Source: Candidatus Poribacteria bacterium
GTDB taxonomy: Bacteria; Poribacteria; WGA-4E; WGA-3G
Direction: 5' to 3'
Length of the DNA stretch: 40,239 nt
Assembly (NCBI GenBank): GCA_009839745.1
Contig: VXPE01000114.1
Span: 1-40,239, forward strand
Shown here: positions 8,620-17,481 of the stretch, piece by piece
How positions within the stretch are numbered: position 1 is the first letter of the stretch
How the letters are laid out: every line of letters begins with the position of its first letter
Made by a program: the position numbers and the translations under genes
The notes under the pieces: model-generated
The model's database searches: none
Seen by the model: only the letters and a program-made list of their open reading frames with translations
Told to the model about the DNA's origin: nothing

Positions 8620-9447
8620 CTAATTAGAGGCAAGCACTGCGTTCATGAATTCTTCCCATCTGCCCTCAAATTTTTCTCCAAACTCGGATTCTCCACCGGT
8701 TGCAAGGGGACCCCGGAGCATCGGTTTGGTTGCGTTACCCTTTTCCCACAGCGCCTTCCCGCCGAAATCGTTATGAAGGAAATGGAGTGCTACGCCGGCG
8801 CGTTCTTTATCCGTGAGGTTCGACTTGGTGCAGTGTGCCACGCCGTAGCAGAAGAAGAGCACACCCCCTGCCTTGAGTTCGATCGGGACGGCACGTTCTT
8901 CGGGCGGATCGCATCGAATATGGTGGTCACTCAAGGGATCGCGGTAGTGCTCGTAACGCTCCCGATGGCTCCCCGGTATGACGTGCATGCAACCGTTTTC
9001 AACGTTTGCGTCGTGGATGGCGATCCACATCGCAGTGCCTCGTAACGGATCCGCAATTTTGAAATAGGCGTTGTCTTGATGCCAACTCGTGCCGATACCG
9101 ACTATAGGCGGTTTCCAGAATGCCTGATCCAGTTCCAACATGAATTCATCTCCGATAAGTTGTTGAACAACGGAAATGACCTTCGGGTGAAAGGGTAACG
9201 CTTTGTGCAAGTCGCTGCGGTTATTGAGTGGAATCACTTGAAGATTTTGCCGTTCCCCCGCATCGTCCCGCTTGGTGCCATCTGTTTGTACAGCGCAATT
9301 GATACCCGTTCCGTTTTTGAGCTCAGTGTCGTAGATCCGTTCTAATTCCAGTCGGAGTGCCTCCGCTTCAACGGGATCGAAAAAACCTTCGATGGCAAGA
9401 TACCCACTGTTTCGGAAGTGCGCGAGCTGCTTCTCACTTAATTGCAT
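8620..9447 (-). CDS. Phytanoyl-CoA dioxygenase (PhyH) family protein
   Basis: This encodes 275 residues. It belongs to the Fe(II)/2-oxoglutarate oxygenase superfamily. The metal-binding HxD is in SWHQDNAYFK (His123, Asp125) and the distal histidine is probably His205 in YGVAHCTKSN. The family signature NGCMHVIPGSHR (151-162) is intact, and Arg217 in DKERAGVALH would bind 2-oxoglutarate. Such enzymes hydroxylate varied small molecules; the substrate is not evident. PhyH genes are numerous in sponge-symbiont and Poribacteria genomes, which fits the rest of the window. The start is ATG 9447, with AAAAAGGTGATTCG upstream as a weak ribosome site. Confidence 0.9.
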   Translation of the reverse strand: MQLSEKQLAHFRNSGYLAIEGFFDPVEAEALRLELERIYDTELKNGTGINCAVQTDGTKRDDAGERQNLQVIPLNNRSDLHKALPFHPKVISVVQQLIGDEFMLELDQAFWKPPIVGIGTSWHQDNAYFKIADPLRGTAMWIAIHDANVENGCMHVIPGSHRERYEHYRDPLSDHHIRCDPPEERAVPIELKAGGVLFFCYGVAHCTKSNLTDKERAGVALHFLHNDFGGKALWEKGNATKPMLRGPLATGGESEFGEKFEGRWEEFMNAVLASN

Positions 9448-9476
9448 TATCGAATCACCTTTTTATTTTTGCGAGT

Positions 9477-9512
9477 CCGGTACAGTTTAAAACCGCACCT
9501 ACCATAGCTACG
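9477..9512 (-). repeat. GGTGCGGT-type hairpin repeat, copy 1
   Basis: On the minus strand this reads GGTAGGTGCGGTTTTAAACTGTACC. The arms GGTGCGGTTT and AAACTGTACC pair with two G-U type pairs. Related copies lie at 10996-11069 and 23725-23753. Confidence 0.45.
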
Positions 9513-9563
9513 GTTAAGCCATCTCTCTATGGAATATAATGGCACGACGTGTGCATATTTCTC

Positions 9564-10970
9564 TTATTGTCTTTTTGCGCACGGCACAATAATAGAATCC
9601 ACCATGCCGTGTAGAATCTTTTTGTCTGCTGGACAAACTGCGGCTTGCATGCCCCCGAGCTTAACAGTATTGCCGACGACGAAATAGTATGGACGGAGCA
9701 GTGGACGACACGTCATCTCTTGCACATCACCAACATCGAAATCGTAATACTGCATCCGGACCCGTTCGGCAGTGTGGAATTTCTGGAGGACGTGCGGGTT
9801 TTTCTCGAAATTCTCAAGACTGTTTTCAATAACGGCTTCCCACTCCTCTGTCGGAAGATCGTGTCCAATTGCTACGCCGCGGCTCCCCCATGCGAGTTCG
9901 GAAAAGCCCGAGGGTTTAATGACCAATTCCCGTTGTTTTTGCGTCACGGGTCCGAGCTGCCGCCAATCCGTTACGGGGTTTCCGTCCACCTCTAAATTCG
10001 GAATTACAGCGTGTGGAGGTAGGGGACGCGCATCCATAATCCATGTCTCTGGAATAACTTGTTGTAGGAACGGATAGGTCTTTTTACCGAGATGGCGTTT
10101 CCAAAACGGTTGGAGCGTCGGATGATGAAAAAGCGCGAGACACAATTTTTCTTCCAAATAGGATTTTGGCGGTGGTGTCATCACAACGGTGCGTTTCTTC
10201 GCACCATAAAACATTAACTCCACTTTCGGGATATTGGGCAGATCAAACAGTTCATAGAAACGATAAAACACATCGACTTCCATCTTACCTTCTATCGTTT
10301 CGACAAGTAGCGCATCTTCGGTAAAAATTACCTCGTGCGGTTTGACGGTCCGAGTCTCCAGTCCCGCCTCACAAAGTGCTGCGGCAAGCCATACCATCTC
10401 CGCCCAATAATCTTCCGATTCGTCTGACACAACGATAGCGAGTGTAGGATCGTCCTTCTTAGCCAAGGCACGGATCATTTCGGCATATCCGTTCACCATT
10501 CCGTCGCTGCCACCGATGATGCTATAGCCGAGTTGTGCATAGAGCCGCGCTAAGCATCCTGTTCCCCCAATAAATCCGGGAATCGAGTCGAGTTCGGTAA
10601 TCGCCATACCGTCACCGGTAGGGAGAATGTCGGGACGTAGCACACCGGGGAGGTGGCCCTTAAAGCGGTTCATCCGTCCATACTGGATAACGGGTTCCGG
10701 TTTGCCGAGTTCCAAGTACTCAGCGACCCAGCCGGGTTGAATACCCCGCACGCTTTGGGAATAGAGTAGATTGCAGGCGCGATAGAAATTTAAAAGATGC
10801 GTTCCGAGTTCCTCAAACCATCTCAAATCCGATTCGGAAATCCAGAACGGTTCCGGGGAGATACGCCAAGACGTGTTGCAATCAGGATGGACTTCCCGTT
10901 TTTCTGATTCAAAGAGTTTCGCCTTCGGAATTTCGTCGTTAATAAATAGGCATTTCTGTTTAGCATCCAA
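9564..10970 (-). CDS. Conserved hypothetical protein, possibly ATP-grasp-like
   Basis: This encodes 468 residues with no signal peptide or membrane segment. Features include LRPDILPTGDGMAITELDSI, GFIGGTGCLARLYAQLGYSI, a lysine-containing VIKPSGFSELAWGSRGVAIG and HVLQKFHTAERVRMQYYDFD. The order (an acidic E-L-D strand, then a K-P-S-G strand, then a glycine-rich turn) recalls circularly permuted ATP-grasp ligases such as the glutathionylspermidine-synthase-like group, but I could not confirm the full set of ATP-binding residues. The start is TTG 10970; no in-frame ATG is near, and AAGGAAAAATTAAAAA precedes it. It is flanked by hairpin repeats on both sides and appears to be a single-gene unit. 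A peptide-bond or amide ligase is the most likely role if the ATP-grasp reading holds. Confidence 0.5.
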   Translation of the reverse strand: MDAKQKCLFINDEIPKAKLFESEKREVHPDCNTSWRISPEPFWISESDLRWFEELGTHLLNFYRACNLLYSQSVRGIQPGWVAEYLELGKPEPVIQYGRMNRFKGHLPGVLRPDILPTGDGMAITELDSIPGFIGGTGCLARLYAQLGYSIIGGSDGMVNGYAEMIRALAKKDDPTLAIVVSDESEDYWAEMVWLAAALCEAGLETRTVKPHEVIFTEDALLVETIEGKMEVDVFYRFYELFDLPNIPKVELMFYGAKKRTVVMTPPPKSYLEEKLCLALFHHPTLQPFWKRHLGKKTYPFLQQVIPETWIMDARPLPPHAVIPNLEVDGNPVTDWRQLGPVTQKQRELVIKPSGFSELAWGSRGVAIGHDLPTEEWEAVIENSLENFEKNPHVLQKFHTAERVRMQYYDFDVGDVQEMTCRPLLRPYYFVVGNTVKLGGMQAAVCPADKKILHGMVDSIIVPCAKRQ

Positions 10971-10995
10971 TTTTTAATTTTTCCTTGCGGTTCGG

Positions 10996-11069
10996 TCCGG
11001 TAGGTGCGGTGTTTTTGATAGGGGTCTTTGCTTGGGTATTTCTGCGGATTTCCCTCCTAACCGCACCGA
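10996..11069. repeat. GGTGCGGT-type repeat, copy 2 with an extended loop
   Basis: CCGGTAGGTGCGGT (10998-11010) and CTAACCGCACCGAT (11057-11070) are the two arms of the same palindrome, here separated by about 46 bases instead of three to five. It may be an interrupted copy. Confidence 0.4.
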
Positions 11070-11120
11070 TTCCGAATTGCCCACTTAATTGTAGACGTTA
11101 CTATAAAAGCCTCATCTTCG

Positions 11121-12707
11121 CTACGGAAGGAAGACCTGCTTAACGAAGTCGATCTTCTTCTGTTCAGCGATGGTTTTCAAGACATGCCGCGGCACAGGAC
11201 TATCCACATTGATAAGCGTCACGGCGATTTCTCCTAAACGCGAACGTCCGACAGTCATATCCGCGATGTTGATACCGTGCTCCCCGAGAATCGTTCCCAT
11301 TAATCCTATCATTCCGGGCTGGTCGCTGTTATAGATGAGGAGGATATAACCGGTCGGTCTCACGTTTATATGAAGTTGATCTATTCGGACGATGCGGATG
11401 TCTTTTTTTCCGAAAGCCGTTCCCTCAATGACCGATTCGCCTTTATCGGTTGTGACTGTTATCGCGATGGAGTTGGCAAAATCCGCTTCTGCCTCACTCT
11501 TTGTCTCTGTAACCGCAATACCGCGTTGCTTAATCAGAAAAGGCGCGTTTACATAGTTCACGTTCGTGAGCACAGGTGTTAAAAGCCCTTTCTGTAAAGC
11601 GACAGTTATCGGTGTAACGTCTTCTTTCTGGAAGAGCGTGCCGTTGTAATGGATTTTAATCGCGGAGATCTGCCCTTCAACAATTTGTGCGTGAAAACTG
11701 CCAATCTTTTCGGCAAGTTCCAGATAGGGACCTAAAATGTCCAGTGTTCTCGGATCAATTTTAGGTTGATTGACAGCATTCGCGACGGGCTGTCCGCGGA
11801 GCGCGTTCATCACCTGCTGTGCCACCTCAACAGCAACATGCTCTTGTGCTTCTGATGTAGACGCGCCGAGATGTGGCAGTGCGAGCACATTTTCTAAGTC
11901 CAGCAGTGGGGTTTCGGTTGCAGGCTCGCTTTCAAAGACATCAAGGGCAGCACCCGCGAGTCGTCCGGTTTTTAAGGCGTGATAGAGGGCGTTTTCATCA
12001 ATAATACCGCCACGGGCGCAGTTAATCAGGAGGCAACTCGGCTTCATCAATGTAAACTCCGATGCCCCCACACTATGATATGTTTCGGCGTTGAGATGTG
12101 TGTGGACAGAAATATAATCGGATTCCTGAAAAAGCACGTCCCGCTCAACGATCCGAATGCCGATCTCTTCTGCTGCACTCGCTGAAATATACGGATCGTA
12201 AGCGATGATTTTCATTCCGAAAGCCTGTGCGCGTCGAGCGACCTCCCGTCCAATCCGTCCGAGCCCAATCGTGCCAAACACCTTCCCGTATAACTCAACC
12301 CCGATGAAGTCGTTGCGTTTCCATGTTCTGTTTCGGAGTGAAATCCCAGCAGGTACAATGTTGCGTGCCAGTGCCAAGAGCATCGCGATGGTATGTTCCG
12401 CCGCCGCGATTGTATTCCCCGTTGGTGTGTTGACGACTAAAATACCGTTTCGCGTTGCGGCTTGCACATCAATATTATCCACGCCGACCCCAGCGCGCCC
12501 GATGACCTTTAATTGGCGCGCGTTGTTAATCACATCCGCAGTTACCTTCGTCGCGCTTCTGATAAGCAGGGCATGGTAGTCAGCAATCCGGTCCAGCAGT
12601 TCTTCATGAGAGAGATTGAGGTCAACGTCTACCTCAAAATCACCGCTCTCTGCTAAAACATCTAAACCTCCCTCGGACAGCAGGTCGCTGACCAGTACCT
12701 TGTTCAT
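11121..12707 (-). CDS. serA: D-3-phosphoglycerate dehydrogenase
   Basis: This encodes 528 residues from ATG 12707; GTG 12725 is a less likely start, since GGAGG falls at a usable distance before the ATG. It is the first committed enzyme of serine synthesis, oxidising 3-phosphoglycerate with NAD. The NAD-binding GLGRIGREVARRAQAFGMKI is intact, as are the catalytic NCARGGIIDE (Arg), the Glu in DVFESEPA, and the His in LPHLGASTSEAQEH. After the catalytic part come the intervening (ASB) domain and a C-terminal ACT domain (YILLIYNSDQPGMIGLMGTI, GINIADMTVGR). This is the long bacterial SerA form, normally feedback-controlled by serine through ACT. A near-consensus promoter lies upstream at 12780-12808. 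The gene is divergent from tatA. Confidence 0.95.
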   Translation of the reverse strand: MNKVLVSDLLSEGGLDVLAESGDFEVDVDLNLSHEELLDRIADYHALLIRSATKVTADVINNARQLKVIGRAGVGVDNIDVQAATRNGILVVNTPTGNTIAAAEHTIAMLLALARNIVPAGISLRNRTWKRNDFIGVELYGKVFGTIGLGRIGREVARRAQAFGMKIIAYDPYISASAAEEIGIRIVERDVLFQESDYISVHTHLNAETYHSVGASEFTLMKPSCLLINCARGGIIDENALYHALKTGRLAGAALDVFESEPATETPLLDLENVLALPHLGASTSEAQEHVAVEVAQQVMNALRGQPVANAVNQPKIDPRTLDILGPYLELAEKIGSFHAQIVEGQISAIKIHYNGTLFQKEDVTPITVALQKGLLTPVLTNVNYVNAPFLIKQRGIAVTETKSEAEADFANSIAITVTTDKGESVIEGTAFGKKDIRIVRIDQLHINVRPTGYILLIYNSDQPGMIGLMGTILGEHGINIADMTVGRSRLGEIAVTLINVDSPVPRHVLKTIAEQKKIDFVKQVFLP

Positions 12708-12779
12708 ACGTCTAAAATCCTCCACCCGTATCGCGTTAAAACGGCTATTTGCACCCTTCCATCTGTAGAGTATCCTTAA

Positions 12780-12808
12780 ATTATAGCATGTCCGAAACTC
12801 CCTGTCAA
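12780..12808 (-). promoter_or_regulatory. Consensus sigma70 promoter for serA
   Basis: On the minus strand, TTGACA (12808-12803), a 17-base spacer and TATAAT (12785-12780). Both hexamers match consensus exactly. The serA start is 72 bases downstream. Confidence 0.8.
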
Positions 12809-12839
12809 CAACATTTTGCTTTACGACAACTCAATACTA

Positions 12840-12869
12840 TTGGACATATTTTTTCTTCTGTGGTAGTAT
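12840..12869 (+). promoter_or_regulatory. Probable promoter for tatA
   Basis: TTGGAC (12840-12845), an 18-base spacer and TAGTAT (12864-12869), about 65 bases before the TatA start. It is divergent from the serA promoter. Confidence 0.4.
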
Positions 12870-12933
12870 ATATGCCAACATCCATCGTGCATTCGCACAA
12901 GGCACGAATTACGAAAAACATGGAGGCATGAAT

Positions 12934-13146
12934 ATGTTAGGCCTGGGTCCGTGGGAATTATTGATTGTATTGGCTGTCGTGTTACTCATATTTGGCGGAA
13001 AACGTCTCCCCGAGCTGGCGCGAGGCCTCGGTAAGAGCGTTACGAACTTTAAAGCGGGACTCAATGAAGAACAGTCAGAGGAAACCGAAACCACAACACG
13101 AGCACAACAAGAGAATGGAGGACCACCAAAAGAGAAAACTGGATAG
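12934..13146 (+). CDS. tatA: Sec-independent protein translocase subunit TatA/TatE
   Basis: This encodes 70 residues beginning MLGLGPWELLIVLAVVLLIF. A single N-terminal membrane helix is followed by the TatA hinge FGGKRLPELARGLGKSVTNF (about 20-39), the amphipathic helix and a charged Glu/Gln/Thr-rich tail. TatA forms the size-variable pore that moves folded proteins across the inner membrane. The second ATG (12934) is chosen because GGAGG lies seven bases before it but only one base before ATG 12928. No tatB or tatC is adjacent. It stands first in the plus-strand run of genes. Confidence 0.92.
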   Translation: MLGLGPWELLIVLAVVLLIFGGKRLPELARGLGKSVTNFKAGLNEEQSEETETTTRAQQENGGPPKEKTG

Positions 13147-13250
13147 AGAAGCACCGGATCTCCACTGGGTTCACCCCGACTTGTAAGCGCATACGCCGCT
13201 CGCAATTTCTATACCCTTCTTAACTCACAACCGATAACTGAAAGCGAACA

Positions 13251-13571
13251 ATGAAAGATAAGTTACCCGATTTTCTTCAGAATGTAATTGACGAATACCC
13301 TGAGGTCTGGAAAGCGTATCAGGCACTGGGTGAGGCGTGTGGGACCGCCGGTCCGCTTGAGCCGAAAACCGTGAGACTTGTGAAACTCGCATTGGCAATA
13401 GGCGCGAAGTCTGAAGGCGCAGTCCACTCGCATACACGACGTGCCCTTCGAGAAGGCATTACGCCAGAGGAGTTGCAACAGGTGGCACTGCTCGCCGTGA
13501 CCTCTATCGGCTGGTCTTCGAGTATGGCGGCATTATCTTGGATTCAAGATGTTGTGGATAAACAGTCGTAA
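13251..13571 (+). CDS. Carboxymuconolactone decarboxylase (CMD)-family protein
   Basis: This encodes 106 residues. The compact all-helical CMD/AhpD-like fold is recognised from PKTVRLVKLALAIGAKSEGAVHSHTRRALREGIT and the following ELQQVALLAVTSIGW. The AhpD-type active site ExxCxxCxxH is not conserved: the region reads EGAVHSHTRRA, keeping Glu and His but no cysteine. A peroxiredoxin-reductase role is therefore unlikely. The protein resembles the short CMD proteins of unknown function. ATG 13251 lacks a strong ribosome site; GCGAACA directly precedes it. It sits 18 bases before the TPR gene and could be co-transcribed. Confidence 0.8.
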   Translation: MKDKLPDFLQNVIDEYPEVWKAYQALGEACGTAGPLEPKTVRLVKLALAIGAKSEGAVHSHTRRALREGITPEELQQVALLAVTSIGWSSSMAALSWIQDVVDKQS

Positions 13572-13589
13572 TTTAAAGGTTTTTTATCT

Positions 13590-14858
13590 ATGAAACCTGC
13601 GTTATTACGCCGCAAGGTAAAATTAAAAACTTTAATCCTCGCGGCTATCCTCTTATGCCTCACGCCATCTCTTAGCAGAACCGAAACGACAGCAGCGTTT
13701 CCGCAGGGCGTTGAATACGTCAAACTTCGACTCTATCCGCAAGCAGTGGATACCTTTAAATCGATCCTATCCCGCGATCCGACAGATGTGAACGCGCTTT
13801 TCCAACTCGCAAATGTCTATAAATTGCAGGATAAACTGGAATTAGCGATTCAGACATTTAACACCCTTTTGACGCAGCTTGCAAACCGAAACTTCACAAT
13901 TACGAATTCAAAAAACGCGCTGACAATAGAACGGATTCATGGATTAACGCACCTCGCGTTGTCGGAAATCTATTGCAAGCAGAGCAAATTAGACACCGCC
14001 GAGCAGCACGCCAAAGAAGCCGTGCAGCGATGTCCGACGGATGCGGATACGCATTATCGTCTCGGTTACATTTACACACATCAAGCGAAATTTGATCCCG
14101 CACTCACTTCCTTTCAAGACACCCTCGCACACAATCCTAATTTCGCCGAAGTTTACGAATGGCTCGGTTTGATCGCACTCATGCAGCAAAAGCCACAGCA
14201 AGCCGTGGAGCATTATCAGCAGGCAATCAAAAGAAAGCCTTATGTTCAGAGTGCGTATTACAACCTCGCAAAGGCGTACCGACTCCTCGGTGATACGGCA
14301 GCAGCGACGGAACAACTGAAACTCTTCCAGCAGATGAAAACCTACTACGATCGGACCTACGCCATTGAAGGGGCTTTGGCAGAAGACCCACTCAACACGG
14401 CACTTCGACTCGAATTGGCGGAAATCCATCTGACACACAAACACATCTCCGCCGCAATTACGACCTATCAAAGCCTGATTCGCCTGAATCCAGCGTCGGT
14501 GACGGGATACGATAAACTGGGACGCCTCTACATGGACCTCAACATGCCCCAGCGTGCCATCCCGTTCTTCCTGAAAGTCATTGAACGCAACCCAAACGCT
14601 GTGGAGGCACATGTTCGGTTAGGGTGGCTCTATACAACACTGAAGGCGTTTGACAAGGCAGAATTACATCTGCAAACCGCTATAGAGAAGATGCCGGGAC
14701 TTACCTTGGCATATCACGGGTTAGCCGAAATTTACACGAAACAGGGACATCTTCAGAAAGCGATAGATGTCTACCGACACATCACAGAAATCGCGCCTGA
14801 CGATGACGACGCTCGGAAGGCGTTACAAAACTTAGAACACTTGAAAAAGCGTTTTTAA
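13590..14858 (+). CDS. Exported or membrane-anchored tetratricopeptide-repeat protein
   Basis: This encodes 422 residues. The N-terminus has a basic stretch and hydrophobic segment (LKTLILAAILLCLTPSLS, about 12-29), a signal peptide or anchor. About ten TPR units follow, with typical spacing and residues, for example DTHYRLGYIYTHQAKFDPAL, AEVYEWLGLIALMQQKPQQA, TGYDKLGRLYMDLNMPQRAI and LAYHGLAEIYTKQGHLQKAI. TPR arrays bind partner proteins. The gene ends nine bases before the FG-GAP/UnbV gene, so the two are surely co-transcribed. TPR proteins beside UnbV/FG-GAP proteins recur in Planctomycetes-like and related genomes, but the joint role is not known to me. Confidence 0.88.
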   Translation: MKPALLRRKVKLKTLILAAILLCLTPSLSRTETTAAFPQGVEYVKLRLYPQAVDTFKSILSRDPTDVNALFQLANVYKLQDKLELAIQTFNTLLTQLANRNFTITNSKNALTIERIHGLTHLALSEIYCKQSKLDTAEQHAKEAVQRCPTDADTHYRLGYIYTHQAKFDPALTSFQDTLAHNPNFAEVYEWLGLIALMQQKPQQAVEHYQQAIKRKPYVQSAYYNLAKAYRLLGDTAAATEQLKLFQQMKTYYDRTYAIEGALAEDPLNTALRLELAEIHLTHKHISAAITTYQSLIRLNPASVTGYDKLGRLYMDLNMPQRAIPFFLKVIERNPNAVEAHVRLGWLYTTLKAFDKAELHLQTAIEKMPGLTLAYHGLAEIYTKQGHLQKAIDVYRHITEIAPDDDDARKALQNLEHLKKRF

Positions 14859-14867
14859 TTATTCCTT

Positions 14868-16577
14868 ATGTCGAAAACCGACTTGAAAGGGATCCCATCC
14901 CTCTATCGCCTTTTCGTATTCGCACTTATCGGTTTCCAATACTGCACACTCGCGTTTGCAGAACCGATTTTCGTCGATGTCACGGAATCGGCGGGCATAA
15001 CCTTTCTCCATACCGACGGCAGAAGCGGCTTGAGACTCTTCAATGAATTCCTCGGATCCGGCGGTGGATTTTTTGATTACGATGGAGACGGCGATCTCGA
15101 CCTCTACCTCATCAATGGCGCGGTTCAGACGGGGAACGCACAAAACCAAACACCCCATAACGTCCTCTACCGAAACAATGGCGATAATACCTTCACGGAT
15201 GTCACCGACACAGCGGGTGTAGGAAGTCGTGCCTACGGGACAGGTGCCGCTGTCGGTGATTACGATAACGATGGCGATATAGATTTATACGTCGCCAACT
15301 TCGGTGAAGATCAACTCTATCGGAACAATGGCGACGGAACCTTCACGGATGTGACAACACACGCCCGAGTTGGCAATGCGAACTGGGGCACCAGTTGCGC
15401 GTTTGCGGATGTAGATAACGATGGGCATCTGGACCTCTATGTAGCGAACTACGCCGCGTATACACCAGAGAACGACATTCGATGTGAAGAACGCGGGGTT
15501 CACGTTTATTGCGGTCCGCATGCGTATCCACCCGTTCACGATACCTTCTACAAGAATAACGGAGATGGTACTTTCACCGATGCATCGGCTTTGTTCCATC
15601 CCGCCGACCTGATTCCCCAGCACGGGTTAGGTGTAGCGTTTGCCGATTACGATGCCGATGGCGACACCGACCTCTACGTCGCGAACGATCAGGATCCGAA
15701 CTTTCTGTTTCAAAACAACGGAAGCGACAATTTTTTGCCCAATTTTTCGCCCAATTTTTCGGAAGTTGCATTAATTTCAGGCGTGTGCTATAATGATATG
15801 GGTAAAGAAGAAGCCGGGATGGGTACCGATTTCGGGGACTACGACAACGACGGGTGGCTCGATCTCACCGTCAGCAACTACCAGACCGAAACCAATACCG
15901 TTTATCATAACCATGATGGCACCTTTTTTACTGACAATACAATTACATCAGGGATCGCGGAAGTAACACACGGCTATCTGGGATGGGGCATCAAGTTCTT
16001 TGATTACGACAATGACGGATACCAAGATATCTTTGTCGCCAACGGGCATTTGATGGACAACATCACCTTACTTGAGAAGCATGTAACCTATCCCCAAAGG
16101 AATCTGTTGTTCAGGAATTTAGGCGATGGCAGATTCGCCAATGTCATGTCAGAGATGGATGGCTTGACACTGGAAAAGGTCAGCCGCGGCGCTGCTATCG
16201 GCGATTACGATAACGATGGCGACCTTGATATCCTTGTCACTAATTGCAACCAACGACCCGATCTGCTCCAAAACGCAATCGGGAATCGAAACAATTGGAT
16301 ACAGATTCAGGTCGTCGGACAGAAAAACAACCGCTCTGGGATTGGCACAAAGATTAAAGTCGTCACGGGAACACACGTCCAACATTGGGAAGTCCAGAGT
16401 GGCGGGAGTTATCTCTCTTTCCACGACCTGCGTGCCCATTTCGGCGTTGGTAAAGCGGAACAGATTGATCTCCTTGAAATTCGCTGGCTCAACGGACACA
16501 TCGACCGAGGAACGCACCTCCCTGTCAACCGAAGGTTTATGGCAGTTGAAGGGAATGGGATTGTTCCGATCCCTTAG
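14868..16577 (+). CDS. Exported FG-GAP/VCBS repeat protein with C-terminal ASPIC/UnbV domain
   Basis: This encodes 569 residues. The signal-like segment RLFVFALIGFQYCTLAFA is followed by a beta-propeller of FG-GAP/VCBS repeats. Calcium-loop motifs recur, such as DYDGDGDLDLYL, DYDNDGDIDLYVAN, DVDNDGHLDLYVAN, DYDADGDTDLYVAN and DYDNDGDLDILVTN, alternating with FTDVT strands. The last 90 residues (WIQIQVVGQKNNRSGIGTKI ... IRWLNGHIDRG) are the ASPIC/UnbV domain, as in human CRTAC1-like proteins. The protein is extracellular or periplasmic and probably binds calcium and protein or glycan partners. A 12-base in-frame tandem repeat (15734-15762) gives the stutter PNFSPNFS. It follows the TPR gene closely. 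Confidence 0.92.
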   Translation: MSKTDLKGIPSLYRLFVFALIGFQYCTLAFAEPIFVDVTESAGITFLHTDGRSGLRLFNEFLGSGGGFFDYDGDGDLDLYLINGAVQTGNAQNQTPHNVLYRNNGDNTFTDVTDTAGVGSRAYGTGAAVGDYDNDGDIDLYVANFGEDQLYRNNGDGTFTDVTTHARVGNANWGTSCAFADVDNDGHLDLYVANYAAYTPENDIRCEERGVHVYCGPHAYPPVHDTFYKNNGDGTFTDASALFHPADLIPQHGLGVAFADYDADGDTDLYVANDQDPNFLFQNNGSDNFLPNFSPNFSEVALISGVCYNDMGKEEAGMGTDFGDYDNDGWLDLTVSNYQTETNTVYHNHDGTFFTDNTITSGIAEVTHGYLGWGIKFFDYDNDGYQDIFVANGHLMDNITLLEKHVTYPQRNLLFRNLGDGRFANVMSEMDGLTLEKVSRGAAIGDYDNDGDLDILVTNCNQRPDLLQNAIGNRNNWIQIQVVGQKNNRSGIGTKIKVVTGTHVQHWEVQSGGSYLSFHDLRAHFGVGKAEQIDLLEIRWLNGHIDRGTHLPVNRRFMAVEGNGIVPIP

Positions 16578-16625
16578 CCAATTCTAAAAAGATGCCTGCT
16601 TAAGGCGGGTCTCTATGGAGGAAAA

Positions 16626-17399
16626 ATGAAAACCCTATTGATAATGCTAACACTTGTCGCGTTTACGGCATCTTTTGCCTACGCGTTGAACGAACCCGAG
16701 GATTCAATGATCCTCTACTTCTCTTTCGATGAGATTGATGGAAAAAACGCCATTGACCATTCACTCTATGAGAACCATGGCGAATTAGTTGGCGCGCCGA
16801 AACTTGTTGAAGGCAAATTCGGTAAGGCTTTGGAACTGAACGGTAAAACCGACTGGGTTGTAGTTCCACACGCTGACATTCTCACTGTTGATGAGAGCGT
16901 AACCGTCATGGCTTGGATCAATACCGAACGCCATCAGGGTCCCAACGGTCAAAGGTGGCAAGGCATCGTTGCGAAAAGCAACAATCCACGTTCTTACAGT
17001 TTCTACACCGAATTCCCGAGTGAATGTTTACACCTGAGTGTCGGTGGCGGAAGCGTTTGCAACAAAAAGGTTCCGTTAGAGGAATGGGTCCACGTCGTTG
17101 CCCAGGTAGCTGATGGCTCGGTACACAAGTATTGGGTGAACGGTGAAGCGGCTGGTGAATTCCCTGGCAAAGGCGCGCCGCCCGGTAAAGCCGATCAAGC
17201 CGATGTCCTGGTGGGGAGAACACACGAAGGTCAACGCGAATTTCTTGGACTCATTGACGAGGTCCGTATTTGGAACCGTGCCCTCGATGAGGACGAGGTT
17301 ATTGACCAGATGGAGAAAGGCTATTTCGAGCTTTTTGCCGTTGATCCGCGCCAAAAACTCGCTACAACCTGGGGACACCTGAAGACCTCACAGCGATAA
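16626..17399 (+). CDS. Exported LamG/concanavalin-like domain protein with ATTWG tail (copy 3)
   Basis: This encodes 257 residues. The signal peptide MKTLLIMLTLVAFTASFAYA is followed by a LamG domain: MILYFSFDEIDGKNAIDHS, YENHGELVGAPKLVEGKFGK, VTVMAWI, WVHVVAQVADGSVHKYWVNG and GLIDEVRIWNRALDEDEV. The end FAVDPRQKLATTWGHLKTSQ carries the same tail as the LamG pair on the opposite strand about 8-9 kb away. GGAGGAAAA lies just before ATG 16626. It appears to be a single-gene unit between the FG-GAP gene and the cupin gene. A role in surface glycan binding is likely but not shown. Confidence 0.87.
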   Translation: MKTLLIMLTLVAFTASFAYALNEPEDSMILYFSFDEIDGKNAIDHSLYENHGELVGAPKLVEGKFGKALELNGKTDWVVVPHADILTVDESVTVMAWINTERHQGPNGQRWQGIVAKSNNPRSYSFYTEFPSECLHLSVGGGSVCNKKVPLEEWVHVVAQVADGSVHKYWVNGEAAGEFPGKGAPPGKADQADVLVGRTHEGQREFLGLIDEVRIWNRALDEDEVIDQMEKGYFELFAVDPRQKLATTWGHLKTSQR

Positions 17400-17481
17400 A
17401 ATCCGTCCGAGTGCGCGCTTCTGGATTGCAACCTCAATTCACAGCGCGCTACAAACAAACAATAGGAGAACATATAACGTC

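Noticed and set aside
13251-13571. AhpD-type alkylhydroperoxidase
   Set aside because: The CxxC active site is missing; only the CMD fold is supported.
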